Assembly: GCA_963627915.1 (NCBI GenBank)
Contig: CAVGCY010000061.1
Span: 1 to 7,832, forward strand
Length of the DNA stretch: 7,832 nt
Source: CALACW01 sp963627915
Lineage (GTDB): Bacteria; Bacillota; Clostridia; Oscillospirales; Acutalibacteraceae
Direction of reading: 5' to 3'
Position 1 is the stretch's first letter; each line of letters opens with the position of its first letter. The position numbers and the translations under genes were made by a program. A model generated the notes under the pieces. It ran no database searches and was not told where the DNA came from. It saw only the letters and a program-made list of their open reading frames with translations. Positions 1 through 6,327 of this stretch are shown one piece after another.

Positions 1-1
1 A

Positions 2-1066
2 GGCGGCGGTTATATAGCAGAAGCCGGATTGACAGAAGGTTCGTATAGCATACTTGGTGCGGCGGCGATGTCTTGGGATATGTTTACTGAAAATACAATC
101 ATGCTTGCAACATTTACGTTTAAGGTTAAGGACTTAGGCAAACCTGCAACGTGCACTGAAAAAGGCTTTACAGAAGGTACAAAGTGTTCGGTCTGCGGTG
201 AAATTCTCACAGCGCAGAAAGAAATACCTGCATTAGGACACAAGGAAGTTAAGATTGAAGGCAAGAGTGCAACTTGTACGGAAAAAGGACTTACCGACGG
301 GACAAAGTGCTCTGTCTGCGGTGAAATTCTTAAGGCGCAGACAGAGATACCGGCGTTGGGACACAAGGAAGTTAAAATTGAGGGCAAGAGTGCAACTTGC
401 ACGGAAAAAGGACTTACCGACGGCACAAAGTGCTCAGTCTGCGGTAAAATTATTACAGCGCAGAAAGAGATACCTGCATTAGGACACAAGGAAGTCAAGA
501 TTGAGGGCAAAAGCGCAGCGTGTACCGAAAAAGGACTTACAGACGGTGCTAAGTGTTCAGTTTGCGGTAAAGTTACAAAGGAACAGAAAGAAATATCCGC
601 CCTCGGTCACAGCTACAAAGATGGTGTTTGCACGGTTTGCGGAGCAATTGACCCCGATTATAAATTAATGCTTAATTTGGACAGCAAACTGATATTAAGC
701 GTTGACAAAGCCATGGTATTCGTTATTCCCGAAAGCACAGGCGGAATGACCGCGGGTGATTTTAAATCGCAGATCAGCAATAAAATTAACATCGGCATTG
801 ATGATTCGGCGATAATCACAAACGGTTTGAAGTTTAATTTCGGGGATACCGAATATTCGATAATCGTAAAAGGCGACGCAAATGCCGACGGCAAAATTTC
901 GGCGGCGGACGCGAGGGCGATTTTAAGAATCGCGGCAAAACTCGAAAGCCCCGACGATGTTACAAAAGAAGCGGCGGATATAGATTCCGACACAAAGGTA
1001 ACAAGTTCGGAAGCGAGAAGTGTATTAAGATTTGCAGCAAAACTTCAAAATAAAATTGACGGATAA
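2..1066 (+). CDS. Cell-surface protein with Cys/His repeats and C-terminal type I dockerin (5' partial)
   Basis: The frame is open from the first base, so the true start and signal peptide lie upstream; a TTG at 29 has no ribosome site and is not a credible start. The first ~45 residues end in ATFTFKVKD, which resembles the last strand of a cohesin-type beta sandwich (inference). Four 41-residue repeats follow, each with C-x10-C-x2-C and a closing ALGH, then a degenerate CTVCG unit. Next is a ~75-residue beta-rich module often placed before dockerins, then a dockerin from about 872: loop one D-A-N-A-D-G-K-I-S-A-A-D and loop two D-I-D-S-D-T-K-V-T-S-S-E, both complete calcium-binding loops. Dockerins bind cohesins of scaffold or wall proteins outside the cell, so an extracellular structural or adhesive role is likely. 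No catalytic domain is visible. It is the upstream partner, probably co-transcribed, of the gene at 1084. The enzymatic or binding role of the missing N-terminus is unknown. Confidence 0.88.
   Translation, partial: GGGYIAEAGLTEGSYSILGAAAMSWDMFTENTIMLATFTFKVKDLGKPATCTEKGFTEGTKCSVCGEILTAQKEIPALGHKEVKIEGKSATCTEKGLTDGTKCSVCGEILKAQTEIPALGHKEVKIEGKSATCTEKGLTDGTKCSVCGKIITAQKEIPALGHKEVKIEGKSAACTEKGLTDGAKCSVCGKVTKEQKEISALGHSYKDGVCTVCGAIDPDYKLMLNLDSKLILSVDKAMVFVIPESTGGMTAGDFKSQISNKINIGIDDSAIITNGLKFNFGDTEYSIIVKGDANADGKISAADARAILRIAAKLESPDDVTKEAADIDSDTKVTSSEARSVLRFAAKLQNKIDG
134..610 (+). repeat. Four tandem 123-bp units encoding 41-residue Cys/His repeats
   Basis: Units begin at 134, 257, 380 and 503, with exact 123-bp spacing and the last unit ending at its conserved His codon (608-610). 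Each encodes a pattern of the form ATCTEKGLTDGTKCSVCG, then a variable stretch, then IPALGH. Units two and three are the most alike. The last unit diverges at its end (KVTKEQKEIS). The fixed C-x10-C-x2-C and H positions could bind a metal or form disulfides; neither is shown by the sequence. Two related units occur in the next gene at residues ~281-366. Confidence 0.93.
599..1063 (+). repeat. Long direct repeat, copy A (module plus dockerin)
   Basis: This segment aligns without a gap to 2170-2634, an offset of 1571 bp. By eye I count about 33 mismatches in 465 bp (roughly 93% identity), most of them synonymous third-position changes. It runs from the last ALGH of the Cys/His repeats to the codon before the stop. 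Confidence 0.92.
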
Positions 1067-1083
1067 AACGGAGGTACAGAATA

Positions 1084-2637
1084 ATGCATACTTTAAAACA
1101 TCGAACTTTAGCGTTGATAATGTCATTGATTATGATATTATCCTGCTTTGCGGGGATGACGTTTTCCGCATCTGCAGGAACGAGCATTGATGGATTTGAA
1201 TATTATATGGTAGATAATTATTCTAATCAGATTAAGGTGAGTAAATATACAGGAACAGACAGCGAAGTTGTAATTCCTTCACAGATAAATTTACCGACGT
1301 TAAATATTACTTATCCGGTTGTTGCAATTGACAGAAATGCTTTTGAAGGAAATAATATTATTACAAGCGTTACAATTCCTGATAGCGTAAAAGTAATCGG
1401 AGCTAGTGCTTTTACTGATTGTAAAAATTTAAAAACAGTAAAAATTCCAAACAGTGTTTATGGAATAGGAGATGACGCTTTTTCCGGATGCAGTAATCTT
1501 GAAAGTATTGAAATTCCTGATAGTGTTACACAGATGGGAGAACGAGTTTTTGTAAACTGTAAAAATCTAAGAAATGTGAAATTATCTAAAAGTTTGACCT
1601 TGATTCCATATGGAATGTTCAATAACTGTCAAAATTTAACAAATGTTGAAATCCCGAACGGAATTACTGTTATCGATGAATATTCATTTTTTAATTGTAA
1701 TTTAAAAAACGTTGTTATTCCTAATACTGTAACAATAATAGATGCAAATGCTTTTGCAGGATGTATTAATCTGGAAAGTATCACCATACCTGAAAGCGTA
1801 ACAGCAATTGATTTTTATGCTTTTGGAAATAATACTGATTTTGGTTTCATAATCAGAGGTGCAAAAGGCAGTACTGCGGAAGAGTATGCAAATGAACGTA
1901 ATATTAAATTTTATAATATGTACTGCGAACATGAAAATGCAGAAATCCGCGGAGGTAAAGACCCTACATGCATTGAACCCGGACAAACAGGTACTAAGTA
2001 CTGTCCTACATGTAAAACGACATTATCCGAAAGCGAGGAGATACCTGCGCTCGGACATACCGAAGAAAAGATTCCTGCAAAACCCGCAACATGCACTGAA
2101 AAAGGACTTACAGACGGTGCTAAGTGTTCAGTTTGCGGTGAAATTCTCACAGCGCAGACAGAGATACCCGCCCTCGGTCACAGCTATAAGGACGGCGTAT
2201 GCACGGTATGCGGAGCAATTGACCCCGATTATAAATTAATGCTTAATTCGGACAGCAAACTGATATTAAGCGTTGACAACGCCATGGTATTCGTTATTCC
2301 CGAAAGCACAGGCGGAATGACCGCGGGTGATTTTAAATCGCAGTTCACCAATAAAAATAATATCAGCATTGATGATTCTGCGATAATCACAAACGGTTTA
2401 AAGTTTAATTTCGGGGATACCGAATATTCGATAATCGTAAAAGGCGACGCGAATGCCGACGGTAAAATTTCGGCGGCGGACGCGAGAGCGATTTTAAGAA
2501 TCGCCGCAAAACTCGAAAGCCCCGACGATATTACAAAAGAAGCGGCGGACATAGATTCCGACACAAAGGTAACAAGTTCGGAAGCGAGAAGCGTTTTAAG
2601 ATTCGCGGCGAAGCTTCAGAGTAATATCAACGGCTGA
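1084..2637 (+). CDS. Secreted BspA-type leucine-rich-repeat protein with Cys/His repeats and dockerin
   Basis: This is a 517-residue secreted protein. The ATG at 1084 follows GGAGG (1070-1074) with 9-nt spacing and lies 17 nt after the previous stop, so the two genes probably form one operon. Residues 1-31 are a signal peptide: basic HTLKHR start, hydrophobic core, and a likely Ala-Ser-Ala cleavage site at 29-31. Residues ~79-255 hold BspA/LRR_5-type repeats of about 23 residues (IPDSVxxIGxxAFxxCxNL). Residues ~281-366 hold two Cys/His repeats, then CTVCG. Residues ~380-452 are the beta-rich pre-dockerin module, and 454-512 a type I dockerin with two intact calcium loops. BspA-like repeats usually serve in adhesion or protein binding at the cell surface; the dockerin would anchor the protein to a cohesin-bearing partner. 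That combined role is inferred. No enzyme domain is present. Confidence 0.94.
   Translation: MHTLKHRTLALIMSLIMILSCFAGMTFSASAGTSIDGFEYYMVDNYSNQIKVSKYTGTDSEVVIPSQINLPTLNITYPVVAIDRNAFEGNNIITSVTIPDSVKVIGASAFTDCKNLKTVKIPNSVYGIGDDAFSGCSNLESIEIPDSVTQMGERVFVNCKNLRNVKLSKSLTLIPYGMFNNCQNLTNVEIPNGITVIDEYSFFNCNLKNVVIPNTVTIIDANAFAGCINLESITIPESVTAIDFYAFGNNTDFGFIIRGAKGSTAEEYANERNIKFYNMYCEHENAEIRGGKDPTCIEPGQTGTKYCPTCKTTLSESEEIPALGHTEEKIPAKPATCTEKGLTDGAKCSVCGEILTAQTEIPALGHSYKDGVCTVCGAIDPDYKLMLNSDSKLILSVDNAMVFVIPESTGGMTAGDFKSQFTNKNNISIDDSAIITNGLKFNFGDTEYSIIVKGDANADGKISAADARAILRIAAKLESPDDITKEAADIDSDTKVTSSEARSVLRFAAKLQSNING
1366..1848 (+). repeat. Seven BspA-type leucine-rich repeats
   Basis: Residues 95-255 of the gene at 1084 break into seven units beginning SVTIPDSV, TVKIPNSV, SIEIPDSV, NVKLSKSL, NVEIPNGI, NVVIPNTV and SITIPESV. 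Each is 23 residues except the fifth, which lacks one residue after FFNC. A partial unit precedes them (VVAIDRNAFEGN). The repeats are diverged at DNA level, unlike the Cys/His units upstream. The DNA here is also more AT-rich in codon choice than the 3' module. Confidence 0.88.
2170..2634 (+). repeat. Long direct repeat, copy B (module plus dockerin)
   Basis: Second copy of the 599-1063 segment, in the same orientation and at the same position relative to the stop codon. The few coding differences cluster between the CTVCG unit and the dockerin (for example SQISNKIN against SQFTNKNN) and at the last residues. The dockerin loops themselves are unchanged in protein sequence. Confidence 0.92.
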
Positions 2638-2676
2638 TAAAAATTATTACGGATATGTTACCGCAATGAACAACGG

Positions 2677-2719
2677 AAAGAAGCTCGGAAAAACCGAGCT
2701 TCTTTCTATATGTCTTTTT
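2677..2719 (+). terminator. Intrinsic terminator closing the surface-protein operon
   Basis: A perfect 12-bp stem (2677-2688 with 2694-2705) encloses an AAAAA loop, and a T-run lies at 2715-2719. It begins 39 nt after the stop of the LRR-dockerin gene and lies upstream of the promoter for the ABC transporter operon. Confidence 0.88.
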
Positions 2720-2791
2720 GAACAAAGAAAATGTCTGAATCGGGTGATTCTCCGTTAAAACGTTGAAATTAAAAAAGATTTGCAAAATGGG

Positions 2792-2820
2792 TTGATTTAT
2801 GCTTCATATATCATTATACT
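2792..2820 (+). promoter_or_regulatory. Sigma-A-type promoter of the ABC-DUF1854-c-di-AMP receptor operon
   Basis: TTGATT (2792-2797) and TATACT (2815-2820) are separated by 17 bp, close to consensus. The expected start near 2827 would leave a leader of only about 18 nt before the ATG at 2845, enough for the GGGGTGG ribosome site (2833-2839) but not for a riboswitch. Confidence 0.75.
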
Positions 2821-2844
2821 GTCGCGTGAAATGGGGTGGAATGA

Positions 2845-5091
2845 ATGCTTGAAAACAAACACATCGATACTTCGATAGTAAGCAAAGCGAAGGAATTATT
2901 GGGCTGTGATATTCTGTTTGCCGTTATCGGCGACCTGACCAACGAGGGACGGTACGGCGAATCGGCGATATTCTTTACCGAAAGTAAAATGTGCACGTAC
3001 GACAAAACGTTTGACGGGCTGTACAAGGTGTATGAATATTCCGGCATCGAGAGCGCGAAGGTAAAAAGACTTTACGGCAATGCAATGTTCAGAGTTAAAC
3101 TGAAAACCGGCCGCTATGAAAATGTTATAAGATTTTCATATGCCTCGGCTGACGTTGCCGACGCCGCCGCAAATTTTATCGAGGATGTTAATTCATCCGG
3201 ATATGACGAGGATTGTTTCCTTGCCGTAAAATCAACATACGACAAAATGAGAAGTTTTTGTCCCAAGTGCGGACGAAAGCTTGCGCGTCCCGGTGCGCCC
3301 TGCCTGAACTGCGAGGGCAGGAAAAAAATGTTTTCAAAGCTCATGGTTTATGTAAAACCGGAGATGAAGGGACTGATTGTATGTCTTGTACTGTCCGCGT
3401 TGACAACATTAATGTCTCTTGTTCCGCCGTACATAACGCAGAGACTGGTGGATGACATTATCCCGGGGAAGGATAAATCGGGGCTTTTGCACGTCATAAT
3501 CTTTTTGCTCGGTCTTTATATAGTACAGCATATTATAACGGGCGTGCGCGCTTTTATGCTGAGAATTACGGGCGATAAAATAATTGCGAATCTTAAAAAG
3601 GATATTTTTGCGAAAGCGCAGTATCTTCCCATGAGATTCTATGATAAAACCTCCACAGGCTCGGTTATAAACAGAATTAATTCGGATACGACGACCCTTC
3701 AGAATTTTGTAATGAAAATTTCGCAGGAGGCTATCGTTCAGTTCTTTACAATGATAGGAATTATCGTTATAATGATATATATGAACTGGAAAATGGCTTT
3801 GCTGTCGCTTGTCCCCGTGCCTGTAGTCGCGATAATCGCCAGATATTTCGGAAAACTTATAAAACCCAAGTATATGAGACTTTGGCGCAGAAACTCCGCC
3901 ATATCGACGATGCTTGCGGATAATATTCCCGGAGTCAGAGTTATCAAGGCGTTTTCAAACGAGAACAGGGTTATCAATAAATTTTCAAATTATATTGACG
4001 ACTGGTACAGAGAGGATCGCGCCGCAGGTGTGTTTGCTTCAATTTTTCCGACCGCGATAACGTTTCTTGTAACATGTGGTTCGGTTATAATCTGGTATTT
4101 CGGCGGAAGCCGCGCTATTGAAGGGAACGGAGATATTACCGCCGGACTTCTCGTATCGTTTATCACGTATGCGACGATGTTTTATAATCCCGTCAACTTC
4201 TTTGCCAATCTGAGCGATACGTATCAGAACACGCTTACGTCTGCTGAAAAGATTCTCGACATAATAGACGCGGAACCGGAACATGATTTCGGCAAACATA
4301 AAAATAAAGACGACGCTCTTATGGGCAGGATTGAATTTAAAAATGTCAATTTTTCGTTTGACCGGTCAAAGAAAACTCTTACCAATATTAATCTTTCGAT
4401 AGAGCCGGGCGATATAGTCGGAATTGTAGGCACAACCGGCTCAGGCAAATCAACTCTTATTAATCTGTTAATGCGATATTACGACGATTATGAGGGCGAA
4501 ATACTTGTGGACGGCAAGAACATAAAGGATATAGATCTTGAATATTACCGTTCTCAGATAGGCTTTGTACAGCAGGAGCCTTTGATGTTTAAGGATACCG
4601 TGTTTAATAATATTGCATACGGTTGTTCAAACGCGCACGTTGAGGAGGTTCTCCATGCCGCGCAGGTTGCAAATGCGCACGGATTTATTTCCAAAATGCC
4701 GGACGCATACGATACAATGCTCGGAGAACGCGGTATCGGGCTTTCCGGCGGAGAGAAGCAGAGAGTTTCCATTGCGCGCGCGGTGCTTAAAAATCCCGGA
4801 ATCCTTATTTTTGACGAGGCAACCGCGGCTGTTGACTCCGAAACCGAGCATCAGATTCAGGGTGCCATCGAGAGGCTTATTACGGGCAGAACAACTCTTA
4901 TGATAGCGCACCGTCTGTCTACGCTTCGCAAGGCTAACAAGATTGTCGTAGTCGATAAGGGCGAGATAATCGAATGCGGTCCGCCCGAGGAGCTTATAGC
5001 AAAAAAAGGCAAGTATTATAAGCTTGTTCAGATTCAGTCCATGAGCGAACAGCTTTTAATGCAGAAGGCCGACGAGAATTTTGATATATGA
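2845..5091 (+). CDS. ABC exporter half-transporter with N-terminal PH-like domain and zinc ribbon
   Basis: The 748-residue product is longer than the usual ~580-600 for an ABC exporter half-transporter because of an N-terminal extension. Residues ~20-118 look like a bacterial PH-type beta domain ending in an amphipathic helix (ADVADAAANFIEDV), an inference from pattern. Residues 139-156 are a zinc ribbon, CPKC-x10-CLNC. About six membrane segments follow (near 175-193, 215-236, 298-314, 317-336, 399-419, 433-450). The nucleotide-binding domain has Walker A at 529-537 (GTTGSGKST), Q-loop Gln577, signature LSGGE at 633-637, Walker B ILIFDE with catalytic Glu658, D-loop AAVD, and switch His689, so it should be an active ATPase. 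One membrane and one ATPase unit imply a homodimer. The substrate is unknown. The ATG follows GGGGTGG with 5-nt spacing. It is the first gene of a three-gene operon with a DUF1854 protein and a c-di-AMP receptor. Similar transporters beside DUF1854 genes are annotated as cyanophycin-associated in other bacteria. Confidence 0.95.
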   Translation: MLENKHIDTSIVSKAKELLGCDILFAVIGDLTNEGRYGESAIFFTESKMCTYDKTFDGLYKVYEYSGIESAKVKRLYGNAMFRVKLKTGRYENVIRFSYASADVADAAANFIEDVNSSGYDEDCFLAVKSTYDKMRSFCPKCGRKLARPGAPCLNCEGRKKMFSKLMVYVKPEMKGLIVCLVLSALTTLMSLVPPYITQRLVDDIIPGKDKSGLLHVIIFLLGLYIVQHIITGVRAFMLRITGDKIIANLKKDIFAKAQYLPMRFYDKTSTGSVINRINSDTTTLQNFVMKISQEAIVQFFTMIGIIVIMIYMNWKMALLSLVPVPVVAIIARYFGKLIKPKYMRLWRRNSAISTMLADNIPGVRVIKAFSNENRVINKFSNYIDDWYREDRAAGVFASIFPTAITFLVTCGSVIIWYFGGSRAIEGNGDITAGLLVSFITYATMFYNPVNFFANLSDTYQNTLTSAEKILDIIDAEPEHDFGKHKNKDDALMGRIEFKNVNFSFDRSKKTLTNINLSIEPGDIVGIVGTTGSGKSTLINLLMRYYDDYEGEILVDGKNIKDIDLEYYRSQIGFVQQEPLMFKDTVFNNIAYGCSNAHVEEVLHAAQVANAHGFISKMPDAYDTMLGERGIGLSGGEKQRVSIARAVLKNPGILIFDEATAAVDSETEHQIQGAIERLITGRTTLMIAHRLSTLRKANKIVVVDKGEIIECGPPEELIAKKGKYYKLVQIQSMSEQLLMQKADENFDI
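3259..3312 (+). other. Zinc ribbon inside the ABC transporter N-terminal extension
   Basis: Four cysteines at residues 139, 142, 153 and 156 form C-x2-C-x10-C-x2-C with the knuckle CPKCG, typical of a structural zinc ribbon. It sits between the PH-like domain and the first membrane segment, so it should be cytoplasmic. Zinc binding is inferred from the spacing. Confidence 0.85.
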
Positions 5092-5092
5092 C

Positions 5093-5097
5093 GGGGG
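5093..5097 (+). promoter_or_regulatory. Ribosome binding site deciding the DUF1854 start
   Basis: GGGGG lies 7 nt before the ATG at 5105. A longer in-frame reading from a TTG at 5081 would overlap the end of the ABC gene and has no ribosome site before it, so 5105 is preferred. Confidence 0.7.
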
Positions 5098-5104
5098 CTA
5101 CGAT

Positions 5105-5596
5105 ATGTTATTGAGATATATTGACGGGCCGGAGGTTCGCATAACCGCAAACGATAAAATTTTTGTAGATATTGAATTTTTTCATACCGGAGAAAAATAT
5201 ACCTGTCTTGAGGTCAAACGCATGTTTCCCATTTCCGGCGGTGACAGATATCTGGCTTTGATTGATGAGAACGGAAACGAGCAGGCTATGATTCGTTCGC
5301 TCGATACTCTTGACGAGGAGTCTAAAAATACCGTGAAAAACTGTCTTAGAGAATACTATATGATTCCGAAAATATTGAAGTTTACAAAGATGACGGAGAA
5401 ATTTAATATCTGGATGTGGTACGCCGAAACGGATAAGGGCGACGTCGTATTTGAAATCAGGAGGCATATAACCGCCGTAAAGGTTCTTTACGATAACCGC
5501 GTTCTCATAAAGGACGCGAATGATAACAGATATGAAATTCCGGACTATACGAAGCTTGACAGAAAAAGCCGCAAATTAATTATACCCAAACTGTAA
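5105..5596 (+). CDS. DUF1854 family protein, partner of the ABC transporter
   Basis: This 163-residue soluble protein has no signal peptide or membrane segment. I recognise the DUF1854 pattern: an N-terminal beta region, then MIRSLDTLDEES and LREYYMIPKI (residues ~62-90), ETDKGDVVFEIR (108-119), and the C-terminal RVLIKDANDNRYEIPD followed by LDRKSR (132-156). The biochemical function of DUF1854 is not established. In proteobacteria the family is annotated beside an ABC transporter in cyanophycin-related clusters, which fits the gene order here. It begins 13 nt after the ABC stop, and its TAA overlaps the AAGGAG site of the next gene, so the three are probably co-transcribed and translationally linked. 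A role as a cytoplasmic accessory of the transporter is inferred. No cyanophycin synthetase or cyanophycinase gene is in the window. Confidence 0.9.
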   Translation: MLLRYIDGPEVRITANDKIFVDIEFFHTGEKYTCLEVKRMFPISGGDRYLALIDENGNEQAMIRSLDTLDEESKNTVKNCLREYYMIPKILKFTKMTEKFNIWMWYAETDKGDVVFEIRRHITAVKVLYDNRVLIKDANDNRYEIPDYTKLDRKSRKLIIPKL

Positions 5597-5609
5597 GGAG
5601 ATATATATT

Positions 5610-5936
5610 ATGAAACTTGTAATTGCAATAGTTAATAACGACGACAGCATGGCTGTTTCCTCGGCGCTTACGAGACATAAATTCTCGGTTACGAAGCTGT
5701 CGACAACAGGCGGATTCCTTATGATAGGAAATACCACGTATCTTATCGGCGTAGAGGACGACAGGGTAGACAGACTTAAGGAGATTGTAAAAAAATATTC
5801 GAGCAAACGGACTCACACCGTTACGACAAAGGATTCGTTCGGCTACGGATTCAGCGAGGGCGAAATGAGTAAGGATGTTACGGTCGGCGGAGCTACGCTG
5901 TTTGTTCTTGACGTAGAAAGTATGGAAAAATATTAA
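5610..5936 (+). CDS. darA: PII-like cyclic-di-AMP receptor (DarA/PstA family)
   Basis: At 108 residues it has the family's usual length and its hallmark motifs: VTKLSTTGGFL (27-37), NTTYLIGVED (41-50) and VGGATLFVL (92-100). In characterised DarA/PstA proteins these strands and turns line the c-di-AMP pocket of a PII-like homotrimer. The flexible region at ~66-89 matches the loop that rearranges on ligand binding. Partners of DarA are generally unknown. Here it is the last gene of an operon with an ABC transporter and a DUF1854 protein, which suggests one or both as its target (inference). AAGGAG (5595-5600) lies 9 nt before the ATG and overlaps the previous stop. In many Firmicutes this gene sits near tmk and holB instead, so its place here is unusual as far as I recall. 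Confidence 0.94.
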   Translation: MKLVIAIVNNDDSMAVSSALTRHKFSVTKLSTTGGFLMIGNTTYLIGVEDDRVDRLKEIVKKYSSKRTHTVTTKDSFGYGFSEGEMSKDVTVGGATLFVLDVESMEKY

Positions 5937-5956
5937 TTATTAAAAATTAAAAGAAT

Positions 5957-6012
5957 AACCGTAATTCGTAACCGGGATCAGCCCGGAAGAATTACGGTTC
6001 TTTTATTTAGTC
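5957..6012. terminator. Bidirectional intrinsic terminator between convergent genes
   Basis: An 11-bp outer stem (5957-5967 with 5989-5999) encloses an inner CCGGG/CCCGG stem (5972-5976 with 5982-5986) with a small internal loop. On the + strand CTTTTATTT follows. On the - strand the hairpin is followed by TTCTTTTAATTTTTA. It ends the c-di-AMP receptor operon and would also end the reverse-strand gene whose stop is at 6003. Confidence 0.85.
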
Positions 6013-6227
6013 TTTTTATTTTCCGATTTTATTTTCGGCGAATTTTTATTATCATGCGGAGCTTCTGCGCCTTGACCTATCTGCGGATAATCATTTTGAA
6101 TCCCGTTCGTGTTCTGTGTATTGTACGTTCCGTATCTGTTTGTCATGTCCCAAACGTCGAGTTCGCCGCTGAGTGCGTGTTCTGCGGGAGGGGGAGATGT
6201 TTTCCTGTTTATTCGTTTGCCGTTCAT
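6003..6227 (-). CDS. Small hydrophilic protein of unknown function
   Basis: I do not recognise this 74-residue protein. It is hydrophilic, with a basic N-terminus (MNGKRINRK), a PPP stretch, a central segment with Trp and several aromatic residues (ELDVWDMTNRYGTYN), an Asn/Gln-rich middle and a Lys-rich tail. It has no membrane segment, signal peptide or cysteine. Support for it being real: AGGA 9 nt before the ATG, codon use like its neighbours, a stop just before a hairpin that is T-rich on this strand too, and a position divergent from spo0A. The composition resembles small spore or coat-associated proteins only in a general way. The overlapping longer reading on the + strand (6054-6353) looks worse in codon use. 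No clear promoter is seen for this gene. Confidence 0.55.
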   Translation of the reverse strand: MNGKRINRKTSPPPAEHALSGELDVWDMTNRYGTYNTQNTNGIQNDYPQIGQGAEAPHDNKNSPKIKSENKKTK

Positions 6228-6302
6228 TTTTTTTGTTCCTGCCTTTTTGTTGCGTCGTTGAATTTATTGTTAACAAAATTACATGAAATATTTAAAAAAC
6301 TT

Positions 6303-6311
6303 AATGACAAA
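6303..6311 (-). promoter_or_regulatory. Possible Spo0A box upstream of spo0A
   Basis: On the reverse strand this reads TTTGTCATT, matching seven of nine positions of the 0A-box consensus TTTGTCRAA. It lies 16 nt upstream of the spo0A -35 element and between the divergent small gene and spo0A. Chance matches are common in such AT-rich DNA, so this is a weak call. Confidence 0.3.
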
Positions 6312-6327
6312 AAATTCCAAAAAGTAC

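Noticed and set aside
10..510. Reverse-strand reading frame with repeats of its own
   Set aside because: It is the mirror of the Cys/His repeats, with no start signal; its periodicity comes from the + strand gene.
134..610. Regular repeats that could suggest a CRISPR array or DNA satellite
   Set aside because: The 123-bp units are wholly coding, with no repeat-spacer alternation, and variation follows codon positions.
2721..2791. Searched for a riboswitch (including a c-di-AMP ydaO type) before the ABC operon
   Set aside because: The likely start site leaves an ~18-nt leader, and no conserved riboswitch core is seen upstream.
5081..5104. TTG start extending the DUF1854 gene by eight codons
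   Set aside because: It has no ribosome site and lies in the ABC coding end, whereas the ATG at 5105 has a well-placed GGGGG.
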